A stretch of 64,000 bases of DNA from Rahnella bruchi (lineage in GTDB: Bacteria; Pseudomonadota; Gammaproteobacteria; Enterobacterales; Enterobacteriaceae), in NCBI RefSeq assembly GCF_003614975.1, contig NZ_QZWI01000010.1, positions 62,001 through 126,000 of the forward strand, read 5' to 3'. The translations under genes and the position numbers were made by a program. How positions within the stretch are numbered: position 1 is the stretch's first letter; each line of letters starts with the position of its first letter. The notes beneath the pieces were generated by a model, which did not search any database, had not been told where the DNA came from, and saw nothing but the letters and a program-made list of their open reading frames with translations. Of the stretch, positions 35,200-43,843 are shown piece after piece.

Positions 35200-38100
35200 A
35201 TGAAAAATATTCTGCCCTGGATTTTTATTTTCTGTGCATTTTGGACAGGGATAACATTTGCCGGAAATGAGGTGACATTAAAAAGTGAACTGGATTTCAT
35301 GCCGTCTGTTTCAGCGGAACCGCTTAACCCTGGTTCGCTGACTGTAGGAGTTTACCGACCACTGTCGATGCCCTCGAGTTTTCTCGATAATTATGGTGCC
35401 TTTCGTGGACTCGATGCTGAATATATTTCACTTTTAACACATCACCTGAATGTAAGAAGCAAAATCAAAATATATGACAGCAGGGAACTGGCACTGACAG
35501 CATTAGTAAATGGAGAGGCAGATATTATTTTGACATCATTTTCTGACTCATCTGAAAAAATCTCTCGTGCGAAAAAGACCCCCTATCAAGGAATACCGAT
35601 ATTAAAAACGCAGATGGTTGCCGTTACCAACATGCAACATCTGGTATCCTTGCCGGAGGAGAGGGGGAATGAAAGGATCGCCACATTATCCGATCCCGTA
35701 TACACTGACTTCATCAAAAAGACCTACCCCCAAGCTTGTGTGAAAAGATTTAGTAACATTTATTCTGCATTGAGTTCCGTCGAACGCGGAGAGAGTGATA
35801 TGTATATTGGTAATAACCTTGATGCAGGGTATTACCTTACCAATGATTTCTCACATACTCTTGAAATAAAAAAAGCGTGGGAAAAGCAGGCATCTGTAAA
35901 GTATTTTCTTATCAATTCTCATAACACCTCCTTATACGCTAAAGTCAGTGATTTTTGCCATCGTCTGTCATTAAGACAAAAAAATAATCTCCTCGATTAT
36001 TGGCTAGATACCAATAAGTTGCTGCTGACAGCCGGTGAAATGCCTCTCACAGAGAAAGAAAAACAATGGGTACAAAAGAATCCTACCATTAAGATTTTAG
36101 CTAACCCTTATTATGCTCCCTTAACCATGATGAGTACCACTGAGGATATTAACGGCGTGGCGGGTGACCTTATTCAGCTAATTTCACTGAAAACGGGCCT
36201 GAAATTTGATGTGGATTATGTGAATACTGAAAATGACATGGCCGATAGGATAAAAAATGGTCAATGGGAAGTAATCCCGGCTGCTACGGCAACCCCTGAG
36301 AGAGAGAAGGTCGCCCTTTTTTCGAACAGTTATCTTTCAGTACCCTACGTTTTTATATCCCGACATAATAAAAGAACCCAGCCTGGCAATGCAAAACTTA
36401 CCAGAATCGCTGTACCTAATCACTTCGCATTATTTCGTTTTTTACAAAAAAAATACCCACAGGCAATATTTGTTCCTGTCGGTAGCTCAACTCAGGCATT
36501 GACTTATCTGATTGAGAATAAAGCAGATATCGCCGTTGCGAATAAAGTCACAGCACGATTTTTTATAGACCACTATTTCCGGGGAGCAATGACTTACGCC
36601 GATATCCCCGACGCTCCCCCGGCAAATATCGCCTTTGCCATCAATAAAAATAAACCTGAGTTGCAAGCTATCATCAACAAAGTGTTAGAAAGCGTGCCCT
36701 CAAAACAAATTTTCTATTCGGTTGATAAGTGGAACCGTGTTACAGACCCAGGTATTAATACTTGGAATCTTTATCGTAGGGAATTTTACGGTGTTTCGGC
36801 TTTTTTGTTACTGCTCATCGCAAGCAGTCTGGTCTGGGCTGTATACCTACAACGTGAAGTGCGTAAAAGAAAGGTATTTGAAAGACATCTTTTAGACCAA
36901 CTCAACTACAGCCATGAACTCTCTAACTTACTTCCTTTTCCCCTGTATATGGTCGACCTTAATGGACAGATATTAAGGTCTAATGCCGCTTACATACATT
37001 CCATAGGATCCCATTTCGCCACTGATACCATTTCCGTCAGTCATCCCCTTTTTGAGGTGTTTACGCAAATTAAAAATCATCTTCAGGCTGGTCTGCTTCC
37101 TCATGTAGTTGTCACGACTGAACTTCTACTCGGTCTTCGTGGGCAAACGCGGGATGTACAGCATTGGTTTGTGCCTTTCAGGCGGAACGGTGAGTCAACC
37201 ACAACCTTTATTTGCGGCTGGCAAGATATGACGGAGTATAAAAAATTACTGCATTGTCTGCAGTCGGAAAAAGAAAATGCTATTCGTGCAAATGAGGCAA
37301 AACGACTTTTCCTCGCCAGAATGAGCCACGAAATAAGGACACCTGTGAGCGCAGTGATGGGATTTCTTGAGATCTTAAAACACAAATACGCACACGACGA
37401 CGATTTCGGACTGGCTTATTCGGTCGCGTTTGGATTGCTTGATGTTGTCGGGGATGTCATTGATATTGAGAAAATTGAGTCTGGAAACTACACGATCAAC
37501 AATCAATGGCTGACATTGGGGTTCATGTTTGAGCATATAACCCATATGTTTGATGGGTTGGTTGAACAGAAACAAATCCAGTTGTCATGCCCTGAACCAC
37601 TCGATGATACGTTTGAATATTACCTTGCCCCACAACCCCTGCGTCAGATCATGGTCAATCTGCTGAGTAATGCCGTCAAATTTACGGAAAAAGGATCTGT
37701 CTGCGTCACCAGCCGGATCGAGTATCTGGACGTAGAGCATGCCATGCTGGTGGTCGCAGTGACCGATTCAGGTGTGGGTATTTCATGCGCAGAACAAAAT
37801 AAACTGTTTTTACCCTTCAGTCAGACGGAGTCTGGCAACAAGTTGACAGGGTCGGGGCTAGGGTTATCCATTTGTCGCCATCTCAGCGACATGATGGGAG
37901 GTAAGCTCGAGGTCTCTTCCGAACCTAACGTCGGGAGCACGTTTACGCTGATGCTCCCGGTGAAGTTTAGAGTGAACAGAACGTATGAGTTGCCACAAGA
38001 AGAATGCTGTCCCTGCGCGGTAAAGCAGAGTGATTTGACTATATTAATCGTTGATGACAATCTCAATAACAGACTGCTTTTGAAAAAACAGCTGATGATC

Positions 38101-38742
38101 TTAGGATATCTGGCTGAAGAAGCCGGTGATGGGAAGGAGGCATTAGCCGCGATCAAATATACTTCTTATGATCTGATCATAACCGATCTCGATATGCCCA
38201 AGATGAGCGGCGCCGAACTTGTCAGTGCGGTTCGTAAATTTGATAACCAGGCAGTCATTATCGGCCTTACCGCTCATGCTCAGGAAAGTGAAAGAAGACG
38301 GTGTATTGAGGCCGGCATGAATGACCTGTCCTTCAAGCCTCTCGGGTTGCAAAAGTTAAATGAGCTGCTTCTCAACTGCCCAGTACGCCGGCAGCGGGAA
38401 GAATTTCCCGCCTTAAATGAACTGTTCGGCAAAGACAGAGCAGCCTATTACGAATTTTTGCGGCAAGCTCAAGCAGATGTTTTATTTGACCTCCAGACAC
38501 TACGTCAAGCACGCGTAGAAGAAGACCCCGAGGTGATTGCCAAAAAGATTCACCGCCTTTCCGGAACAGCTCAGATACTCAATGAAGAGGCGCTTTGCAA
38601 CCAACTTGAGAAATACAAAGCCATCGACAAAAATGATCCTGATGAGATTAAGAAATACTTTACAACGTTGGTCAAGCAGCTTCATGTGGTGTTGGCGAAA
38701 ATAGAGAGCGTGATGAAGAGGCTATCAAACGAGGGAGGATAA
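35200..38742 (+). CDS. EvgS/BvgS/RocS-like hybrid sensor kinase (second system)
   Basis: A 1180-residue unorthodox kinase with the same layout as the one at 21186: signal peptide (ITFAG), two periplasmic SBP_bac_3 domains, membrane helix about 528-550, PAS-like segment, HisKA with H710 in MSHEIRTP, ATPase domain with GSGLGLSICRH, receiver with D996 in ITDLDMPK, and Hpt with H1118 in KIHRLSGTA. All phosphorelay residues are intact. The periplasmic domains differ enough from the first kinase to suggest a different signal. Confidence 0.92.
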   Translation: MKNILPWIFIFCAFWTGITFAGNEVTLKSELDFMPSVSAEPLNPGSLTVGVYRPLSMPSSFLDNYGAFRGLDAEYISLLTHHLNVRSKIKIYDSRELALTALVNGEADIILTSFSDSSEKISRAKKTPYQGIPILKTQMVAVTNMQHLVSLPEERGNERIATLSDPVYTDFIKKTYPQACVKRFSNIYSALSSVERGESDMYIGNNLDAGYYLTNDFSHTLEIKKAWEKQASVKYFLINSHNTSLYAKVSDFCHRLSLRQKNNLLDYWLDTNKLLLTAGEMPLTEKEKQWVQKNPTIKILANPYYAPLTMMSTTEDINGVAGDLIQLISLKTGLKFDVDYVNTENDMADRIKNGQWEVIPAATATPEREKVALFSNSYLSVPYVFISRHNKRTQPGNAKLTRIAVPNHFALFRFLQKKYPQAIFVPVGSSTQALTYLIENKADIAVANKVTARFFIDHYFRGAMTYADIPDAPPANIAFAINKNKPELQAIINKVLESVPSKQIFYSVDKWNRVTDPGINTWNLYRREFYGVSAFLLLLIASSLVWAVYLQREVRKRKVFERHLLDQLNYSHELSNLLPFPLYMVDLNGQILRSNAAYIHSIGSHFATDTISVSHPLFEVFTQIKNHLQAGLLPHVVVTTELLLGLRGQTRDVQHWFVPFRRNGESTTTFICGWQDMTEYKKLLHCLQSEKENAIRANEAKRLFLARMSHEIRTPVSAVMGFLEILKHKYAHDDDFGLAYSVAFGLLDVVGDVIDIEKIESGNYTINNQWLTLGFMFEHITHMFDGLVEQKQIQLSCPEPLDDTFEYYLAPQPLRQIMVNLLSNAVKFTEKGSVCVTSRIEYLDVEHAMLVVAVTDSGVGISCAEQNKLFLPFSQTESGNKLTGSGLGLSICRHLSDMMGGKLEVSSEPNVGSTFTLMLPVKFRVNRTYELPQEECCPCAVKQSDLTILIVDDNLNNRLLLKKQLMILGYLAEEAGDGKEALAAIKYTSYDLIITDLDMPKMSGAELVSAVRKFDNQAVIIGLTAHAQESERRRCIEAGMNDLSFKPLGLQKLNELLLNCPVRRQREEFPALNELFGKDRAAYYEFLRQAQADVLFDLQTLRQARVEEDPEVIAKKIHRLSGTAQILNEEALCNQLEKYKAIDKNDPDEIKKYFTTLVKQLHVVLAKIESVMKRLSNEGG

Positions 38743-38854
38743 AAATATCATTGCTGTCCTGATGATTGCTCAATGCGTAGACAAGTCTGATTATCAATAC
38801 TTATCTACACGTTGAGACAATATGACAGCAAGATTTCAAGGAAAATGTAGAAGG

Positions 38855-39508
38855 TTACGGTTTTGTAATTAAGAGGTAATTCACCAATGAAGAGAACCTT
38901 GCAGTGTAATTTTCGACACTATTACCGACAGATATCCCGACGCCACCATTGTTGATAAAGTATTTTCCCGACACATACACAGACGGGGTACTGTTAACCC
39001 GCAGTTCTTTAGCGGCTTCATTCTGTTTATAAATAAGGGACTTCACAGGCAAGGTGTTTTTAACATTTTCATAAGATTCTGTACTGACCCCAGCCATGTT
39101 GAAGATATATTCAATATCTTTGGCGTTAGTGACGGAGTGGTTTTTCTGGATGCCATCAAAGAGAGGTTTCTCAATTTTATCCTCAATCCCTAGCACCATT
39201 GCAACTGCCCAGGCTTCGGTTAACTCATTGCCGAGGCTGCCCATGCTGCTAACGTGATATTTCACAAAATGGGTATTCTCAGGCATATTCTGGCTTACGG
39301 TTTTACCGATATGGTATTCATAATTGAATAGATAACATGGGCGGCAGTAGAACGAAAAGAATTCTACCGTGTCCGGCATCCAGGGCACGTTATGCGAGAT
39401 GACCTGATATTCTTGGCCAGATTTGAATTCGGAGGCATGCGTGAATGGCGAGAGTATAGTAAGAAAAACAAGAGCAGATTTTATATGAGTTTGATAAAGC
39501 ATGCACAT
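38855..39508 (-). CDS. DsbA-like periplasmic thiol oxidoreductase
   Basis: A 217-residue secreted thioredoxin-fold protein. Signal peptide about residues 1-25; the active site is CRPC in FFSFYCRPCYLF (DsbA has CPHC); the helical insertion and the cis-Pro loop NSTPSVYVSG are clear. The CRPC dipeptide differs from DsbA and may tune redox potential. It should form disulfides in exported proteins; the two-cysteine DUF1120 subunits nearby are plausible substrates (inference). ATG 39508 is preferred over an in-frame TTG two codons upstream. It is transcribed towards the second kinase. Confidence 0.85.
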   Translation of the reverse strand: MCMLYQTHIKSALVFLTILSPFTHASEFKSGQEYQVISHNVPWMPDTVEFFSFYCRPCYLFNYEYHIGKTVSQNMPENTHFVKYHVSSMGSLGNELTEAWAVAMVLGIEDKIEKPLFDGIQKNHSVTNAKDIEYIFNMAGVSTESYENVKNTLPVKSLIYKQNEAAKELRVNSTPSVYVSGKYFINNGGVGISVGNSVENYTARFSSLVNYLLITKP

Positions 39509-39577
39509 ATCCAATGAGTAAAAAGAAGCCGTTGATTAGTGTATTTTCAATACATATCTGTTCGGGAGGCCGTAGAA

Positions 39578-39784
39578 TCACGTAATGCTCTCCTGAACAC
39601 TAATATCAGATTTGTGATCAGGATATAATTTTCTATCGATAAGGTATATGAGTGCCGCGTCCTGAGTATGTAGTCTTATCCCTACAAAGGTAATCAATAA
39701 AGGGCATGTAATACCCAACACTTTAATGTGAGTATGTGTCTTAAAGAAAAGATGATACATCAAAGAGAGTCTACTGAGTTTCAT
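39578..39784 (-). CDS. Possible small single-span membrane protein
   Basis: A 68-codon open frame upstream of the dsbA-like gene on the same strand. It would have one membrane segment (VLGITCPLLITFVGIRL) and a polar tail. No ribosome-binding site is visible and I do not recognise it, so it may not be a gene. The rest of 39515-39862 shows nothing else. Confidence 0.25.
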   Translation of the reverse strand: MKLSRLSLMYHLFFKTHTHIKVLGITCPLLITFVGIRLHTQDAALIYLIDRKLYPDHKSDISVQESIT

Positions 39785-39862
39785 TTAAGGTTGGTTAAGG
39801 AAAGAAGAACTAAGATAACCTTGCATTGCAGGTAAGAAAGCAACACACAACAAGGAGGCTGT

Positions 39863-40060
39863 ATGTTAGAAAATTATTTCCCTCATGAAACATCTGAAAT
39901 CCAAAAACAGCGCGTTATTGCCGTCAACACTGCACTTGAATTAATTAAAGCCACACTTGCAGATGCTAATGATGGTCAAAGCATTGAGCATCAACTTCGG
40001 GCAGCAACGGCAAGCATTGCCCCTCTCGCTGATGCAATACAACGGGCGGTGGAAGTGTAG
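39863..40060 (+). CDS. Small conserved-looking protein of unknown function
   Basis: A 65-residue protein preceded by an excellent AAGGAGG at 8-base spacing, which is why I accept it. It is acidic and helical (two predicted helices, 16-35 and 42-64; ALELIKATLADAND, then QLRAATASIAPLADAIQRAVEV), with no signal peptide or membrane segment. The family is unknown to me. It lies 88 bp upstream of the hydrolase gene on the same strand and could be cotranscribed. Confidence 0.7.
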   Translation: MLENYFPHETSEIQKQRVIAVNTALELIKATLADANDGQSIEHQLRAATASIAPLADAIQRAVEV

Positions 40061-40148
40061 TGCACAGTCTTAAATATTAAAAACTTCGTTTAAGTCATCC
40101 AGGTGAACCAGATGCCTGATCACACTCTGTTAACCTGGACGCTTTGAA

Positions 40149-41288
40149 ATGTTATGTTTTATGAAGCCTGTACGCTGGTGGGGGATTTTTATTTGGCTCT
40201 TTTGCCCGATTGCCTTCGCTCAGTTAACGGGTAGGGGCGGTGAGATGATTTGGCAAACACGTCTTCCTGAAAGCCGGGGTCTCATTGAGGCTGCGGAGCA
40301 GTATCGTATCGAGTATCCCTCTGTCGACGGTATTGACGGTATCACTCCACGCGTGGACAGTGCGGCTGTCTTTATACCTAGGGGCGTCGCGCCTTCAGTT
40401 GGCTGGCCTGTCGTTGTTTGGATGCACGGTACTGTTGGGGTGGCTCATGATTGCGCTCCTTCACTTAATGCGCGCACGGCCCGTGACAGTCAGTATCTCA
40501 ATACTTGGCTTTCCTTAGGATTTGCCGTCGTAGCCCCCGATTATGCCGGATTGGGGTCAAAAGGCTTGCATCATTATCTCCACGCACGTAGTGAAGCCTG
40601 GAGTACTCTGGATGCGGCAAATGCAGCCATTACCTCATTCCCTCTGCAAAATAAACTGGTACTGGTTGGGCAGTCACAGGGCGCACATGCTGCCTTTTCA
40701 AGTGCTGGGTATCAACCCACCTACGCACCCTCGCTCAATATCGTCGCTACCGTGCTCACTGGCACCCCTTATTTTCCGCAAGACATGTCAGCCGTTAAAA
40801 GTCTGTTGACCTCACCTCGTGAAAGCCCAGCGAGCGGTGATCCAAAGATCCCCTATATTTTCTATATGTATCATTCTGCGGCAAACCGAACCCCCGGACT
40901 TGACGCAATGAATTATTTTCTACCGGTTGCTTTACCCTTATTAAAAGACGCGTTAACACAGTGTATTCATCAACAAACAGAGCAAGTTTTAGTGAAGAGA
41001 CTGAGCATGGAGAATACCGTTAAACCAGATATTTATAATGTCTTGTCAAATCTTCTACCTGATCTCGTTTATCCAACGTTGAAGATTAATCATGCGGTTT
41101 TTATTGGTATAGGTGATGAAGACGTGAATGTACCCACTGATATGCAGGTCAAGTTTGCACAAGATATCAAGCATGCGGGAACGCGCGCCGAGGTGCACCG
41201 TTATATCGGGTTAGACCATAGCGGCGTTGTCAATCCATCCCTTCGTGATTCATTGCCCTTCGTCCTGCAAGAAATGAGCAGGCATTGA
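40149..41288 (+). CDS. Secreted alpha/beta hydrolase, secretory-lipase type
   Basis: A 379-residue protein with a signal peptide (WWGIFIWLFCPIAFA). Alpha/beta-hydrolase features: oxyanion-side VVVWMHGTVG, nucleophile elbow GQSQG with Ser near residue 176, acid in IGDEDVNVP and His in GLDHSG near the C-terminus. The DYAGLGSKG segment and overall layout resemble the LIP/secretory lipase family of esterases. Substrate unknown. The start is uncertain (ATG 40149 or 40161); GGA lies 9 bases before the first. Confidence 0.8.
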   Translation: MLCFMKPVRWWGIFIWLFCPIAFAQLTGRGGEMIWQTRLPESRGLIEAAEQYRIEYPSVDGIDGITPRVDSAAVFIPRGVAPSVGWPVVVWMHGTVGVAHDCAPSLNARTARDSQYLNTWLSLGFAVVAPDYAGLGSKGLHHYLHARSEAWSTLDAANAAITSFPLQNKLVLVGQSQGAHAAFSSAGYQPTYAPSLNIVATVLTGTPYFPQDMSAVKSLLTSPRESPASGDPKIPYIFYMYHSAANRTPGLDAMNYFLPVALPLLKDALTQCIHQQTEQVLVKRLSMENTVKPDIYNVLSNLLPDLVYPTLKINHAVFIGIGDEDVNVPTDMQVKFAQDIKHAGTRAEVHRYIGLDHSGVVNPSLRDSLPFVLQEMSRH

Positions 41289-41454
41289 TGAAATTTTAAT
41301 TTAACCTTGTCGGCTTGAGGTAGAATTTATTCAACAACACGATTACTTCTGTAGGGAAAACCTGACAAAGTCTGCATCCTGCTCTGATACTTTTTGTTCA
41401 TGAAGTATGTAAATCTTACGGCAATGATTATGTAAGCTTTGCGTAGAGGGATGT

Positions 41455-41973
41455 ATGTGTTGTTCTGATTCGGTAATATCTAATAATTATTATTTCAACT
41501 TGTGTTTTAGCAGGTTATTAAGGGGGGAATTACTTAGACAAAATTTTTACATCATAGATATCGAAACTACGGATTATTCCTTGGTTAAAAAATACGTACT
41601 CCATGGGAAAAAGATTTTTGCATTCATCTCCAATGACCTGGATTACTATGCTCTCAAATCACTAAAAAATATTATTTTTATCGACAAGTGCAGTAGTTTG
41701 GATGATGTTCTAATTTGTCTTGTTGTCGATAATTCACGGTGTAATTATAAAGTTAAGCAAAATCTTTCAAAACGCGAGAATGACGCGATGATGTGTATAT
41801 TTGATGGTCTCACTATGCATGAATCCGTTGAACGGTTGAAAATCACTACGAAAGCATTTTATGCCAGTCGTCATCGACTGATAATTAAATTACAGCTAGG
41901 TAATAGAAACTCTTTTTATCAAAGCATTGCAAAATATCAATACGATCCCTATTACGATGAGGATTTTTTATGA
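41455..41973 (+). CDS. Orphan LuxR/GerE-type regulator with degenerate N-terminal domain
   Basis: A 172-residue protein. The C-terminal ~60 residues form a LuxR-type helix-turn-helix (LSKRENDAMMCIFDGLTMHES, then KITTKAFYASRHRLIIKL). The N-terminal ~100 residues look like a worn receiver: strand-like FYIIDIE and KIFAFIS segments but no acidic pocket or phospho-Asp. It is AT-rich (about 35% GC), with AGAGGG before the start. Small regulators of this kind often sit at fimbrial loci and tune them independently of phosphorylation; that role is inferred from position. Confidence 0.72.
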   Translation: MCCSDSVISNNYYFNLCFSRLLRGELLRQNFYIIDIETTDYSLVKKYVLHGKKIFAFISNDLDYYALKSLKNIIFIDKCSSLDDVLICLVVDNSRCNYKVKQNLSKRENDAMMCIFDGLTMHESVERLKITTKAFYASRHRLIIKLQLGNRNSFYQSIAKYQYDPYYDEDFL

Positions 41974-42171
41974 GTATATTTTCAATGCGAAGTAACAGGT
42001 TTTTTAGTTCGATATATTAAAAGAGAATTATCAAAGAAGATCCGAAAACCTGGGAAGTTAATTCTCGAGCAAAGAGTATATCTACGGCGTAGAAAATGAT
42101 ATTGGCTGATTTTCCAATTCCCCGACTCAGGAAAACGACGATATCGCGAGATCCCGGGATTCTTTTACAAC

Positions 42172-42405
42172 CTCAACCTCATCCTCATGCAAAGAGAGGG
42201 GAGAGTTAAACAGCGGCCCAAAACCGCGGTCGCCGGATGTGCCTCCTCTCATTCGGGAGCATTTTTTACAACAGATGAGCTTTTCAGATGCCAACGTAAC
42301 GCCTTCAATAACTGTAAATGCATAATGTTCATTCTAAATTTTCGTAATGTTGACATGATGGCTTGTAAACGTCGTCTGACCGTCCGGGACGTCATGAATC
42401 ACTGA
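42172..42405 (-). pseudogene. Decayed NTF2-like gene remnant, paralog of the gene at 55954
   Basis: Compared with 55925-56130 the DNA aligns throughout: shared blocks include GCGGTCGCC, CAGATG-CAACGT, TTGACATGATGG and TGTAAAC-CGTCTGA, with stops and indels here. The homology includes the 3' hairpin region (AGCAAAGAG versus TGCAAAGAG) and the C-terminal half of the gene; the N-terminal half is missing. It is a fragment of a second copy of the NTF2/SnoaL-like gene, and the gap 41974-42525 holds no intact gene. Confidence 0.65.
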
Positions 42406-42435
42406 AACTTCTTTTGGCCGATTGAAGAGATTTAC

Positions 42436-42500
42436 TGAGTTTGGCCACCTGTACAGAGGTGATATGCTTAACTCAGAACAACAGGAGTGCCTAGGTGGCA
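42436..42500. mobile_element. Possible IS3-family terminal remnant
   Basis: GAGTTTGGCCACCTGTACAG and the following CTCAGAACAACAGGAGTG resemble, from memory, the left end and leader of an IS3-group element common in enterobacteria. No transposase frame follows; the DctD-like gene ends immediately beyond. Weak evidence. Confidence 0.3.
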
Positions 42501-42525
42501 TTCAGTGATCGACAATTAAAGAGAT

Positions 42526-43842
42526 TCATTCATGTAAAGAGTATTTTTTGATTTTATCAAAAAGCGTGCTTTTGGCTATATTTAGCGCATCAGCCGTTTT
42601 GGTTAAATTTCCATCGTGTTGATTAAGCTCATCGAGTATTATACTGCGCTCAAAACTATCGACAATATCTGCAAGGGACTTTCCAATACAATCTTCACTT
42701 TTAACGTCCTGTAGGCCAAGTACAAATCTTTCCGCTTGATTACGCAATTCCCTCACATTTCCCGGCCATTGTTTTGACATCAGCACGTGCAAAAAGGAGC
42801 GGTTAATTTCTGGAATATTACGACCAAACGATAATGCAGCCTGATGGACAAAGAGGCTGAAAAGCAGGGGGATGTCCTCTATTCTTTCACGTAATGGTGG
42901 CATTTCAATATTAATTACGCTTAGCCTAAAGTGGAGATCTGAACGAAACTGTCCTGCGTTGACCAGCTCCTGAAGATTGCTTTTCCCTGCCGTGATGATT
43001 CTTATGTCTATCGCCAAGGATTGATTAGAGCCTAAACGTTCAAAACACCTTTCTTGCAAAACACGCAGTAATTTAATCTGTAAATTTAATGGCATACTCT
43101 CGATTTCGTCGAGGAACAGCGTTCCTTTATCGGCATACTCAATTTTACCAATACGTTGTTTGGAAGCACCAAGAAATGCACCTGAATCATGGCCGAATAT
43201 CTCGCTATCAAATAAGTGTTCGGGTACTCCGCCACAATTTAGTGCGACAAAAGGACCGGTTCGTTCACTGAGATCATGGATACATTTAGCAACCAACTCC
43301 TTTCCTGTTCCCGTCTCGCCATAAATCATGATATTTGCGGGTATCGTTGCCACATCTTTTATTTTTTCTCTTACTTCTGTAATGGCTACCGAGTTACCTA
43401 TTATGCGGCTCTCCAGCACACTGGCATCTATAAGTCTGCGGCGGAGCTGGCGATTTTCATCGGTCAATCTACGTTTATCGAGTGCTCGTCTGACGATATT
43501 CGTGAGTTGTTGAGGGCTAAAGGGTTTTTGAAGAAAATCGTAGGCACCATTATGCATTGCCTCGACGGCGGTTTCGATATCACCATGACCGGTAATAATG
43601 ATGATAGGTACATCTCGGTCAGTCTGATTAAAACTTTTCTGAAAGGCAAAACCACTCATGCCAGGTAATTGCATATCTGTCACAATGACACCATGATGGC
43701 GCAAAGCCGGAAGAAAATAGCGAGCATCTTCTACTGAACCAACTCCCACTGCATGAATTTTCTCAAGTTTCAAAGCCTGGACACAGCCAAGCTGAACATC
43801 CAAATCATCTTCTATTACCAGAACATCGACGTTATTCATCAT
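42526..43842 (-). CDS. DctD-like sigma-54-dependent response regulator
   Basis: A 438-residue NtrC-class regulator: receiver (VIEDD; phospho-Asp in IVTDMQLPG; Lys in FLQKPF), AAA+ domain (Walker A GETGTGKE, Walker B GTLFLDEIE) and a Fis-type helix-turn-helix (GNLTKTADALNIAKSTLFDKI). Odd point: the sigma-54 contact loop reads GAFLGA instead of GAFTGA (Leu at about residue 224). AAGGAGT precedes ATG 43842, next to the kinase stop, so the pair is coupled. It is divergent from aspT, its probable target. Confidence 0.9.
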   Translation of the reverse strand: MMNNVDVLVIEDDLDVQLGCVQALKLEKIHAVGVGSVEDARYFLPALRHHGVIVTDMQLPGMSGFAFQKSFNQTDRDVPIIIITGHGDIETAVEAMHNGAYDFLQKPFSPQQLTNIVRRALDKRRLTDENRQLRRRLIDASVLESRIIGNSVAITEVREKIKDVATIPANIMIYGETGTGKELVAKCIHDLSERTGPFVALNCGGVPEHLFDSEIFGHDSGAFLGASKQRIGKIEYADKGTLFLDEIESMPLNLQIKLLRVLQERCFERLGSNQSLAIDIRIITAGKSNLQELVNAGQFRSDLHFRLSVINIEMPPLRERIEDIPLLFSLFVHQAALSFGRNIPEINRSFLHVLMSKQWPGNVRELRNQAERFVLGLQDVKSEDCIGKSLADIVDSFERSIILDELNQHDGNLTKTADALNIAKSTLFDKIKKYSLHE

Positions 43843-43843
43843 T

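Noticed and set aside
38770-38820. Terminator after the second hybrid kinase
   Set aside because: GTAGACAAGT and ACTTATCTAC pair imperfectly and no T run follows; too weak to call.
39390-39581. Second frame overlapping the dsbA-like gene
   Set aside because: It is an overlapping frame of the signal peptide region of the dsbA-like gene without a ribosome site.
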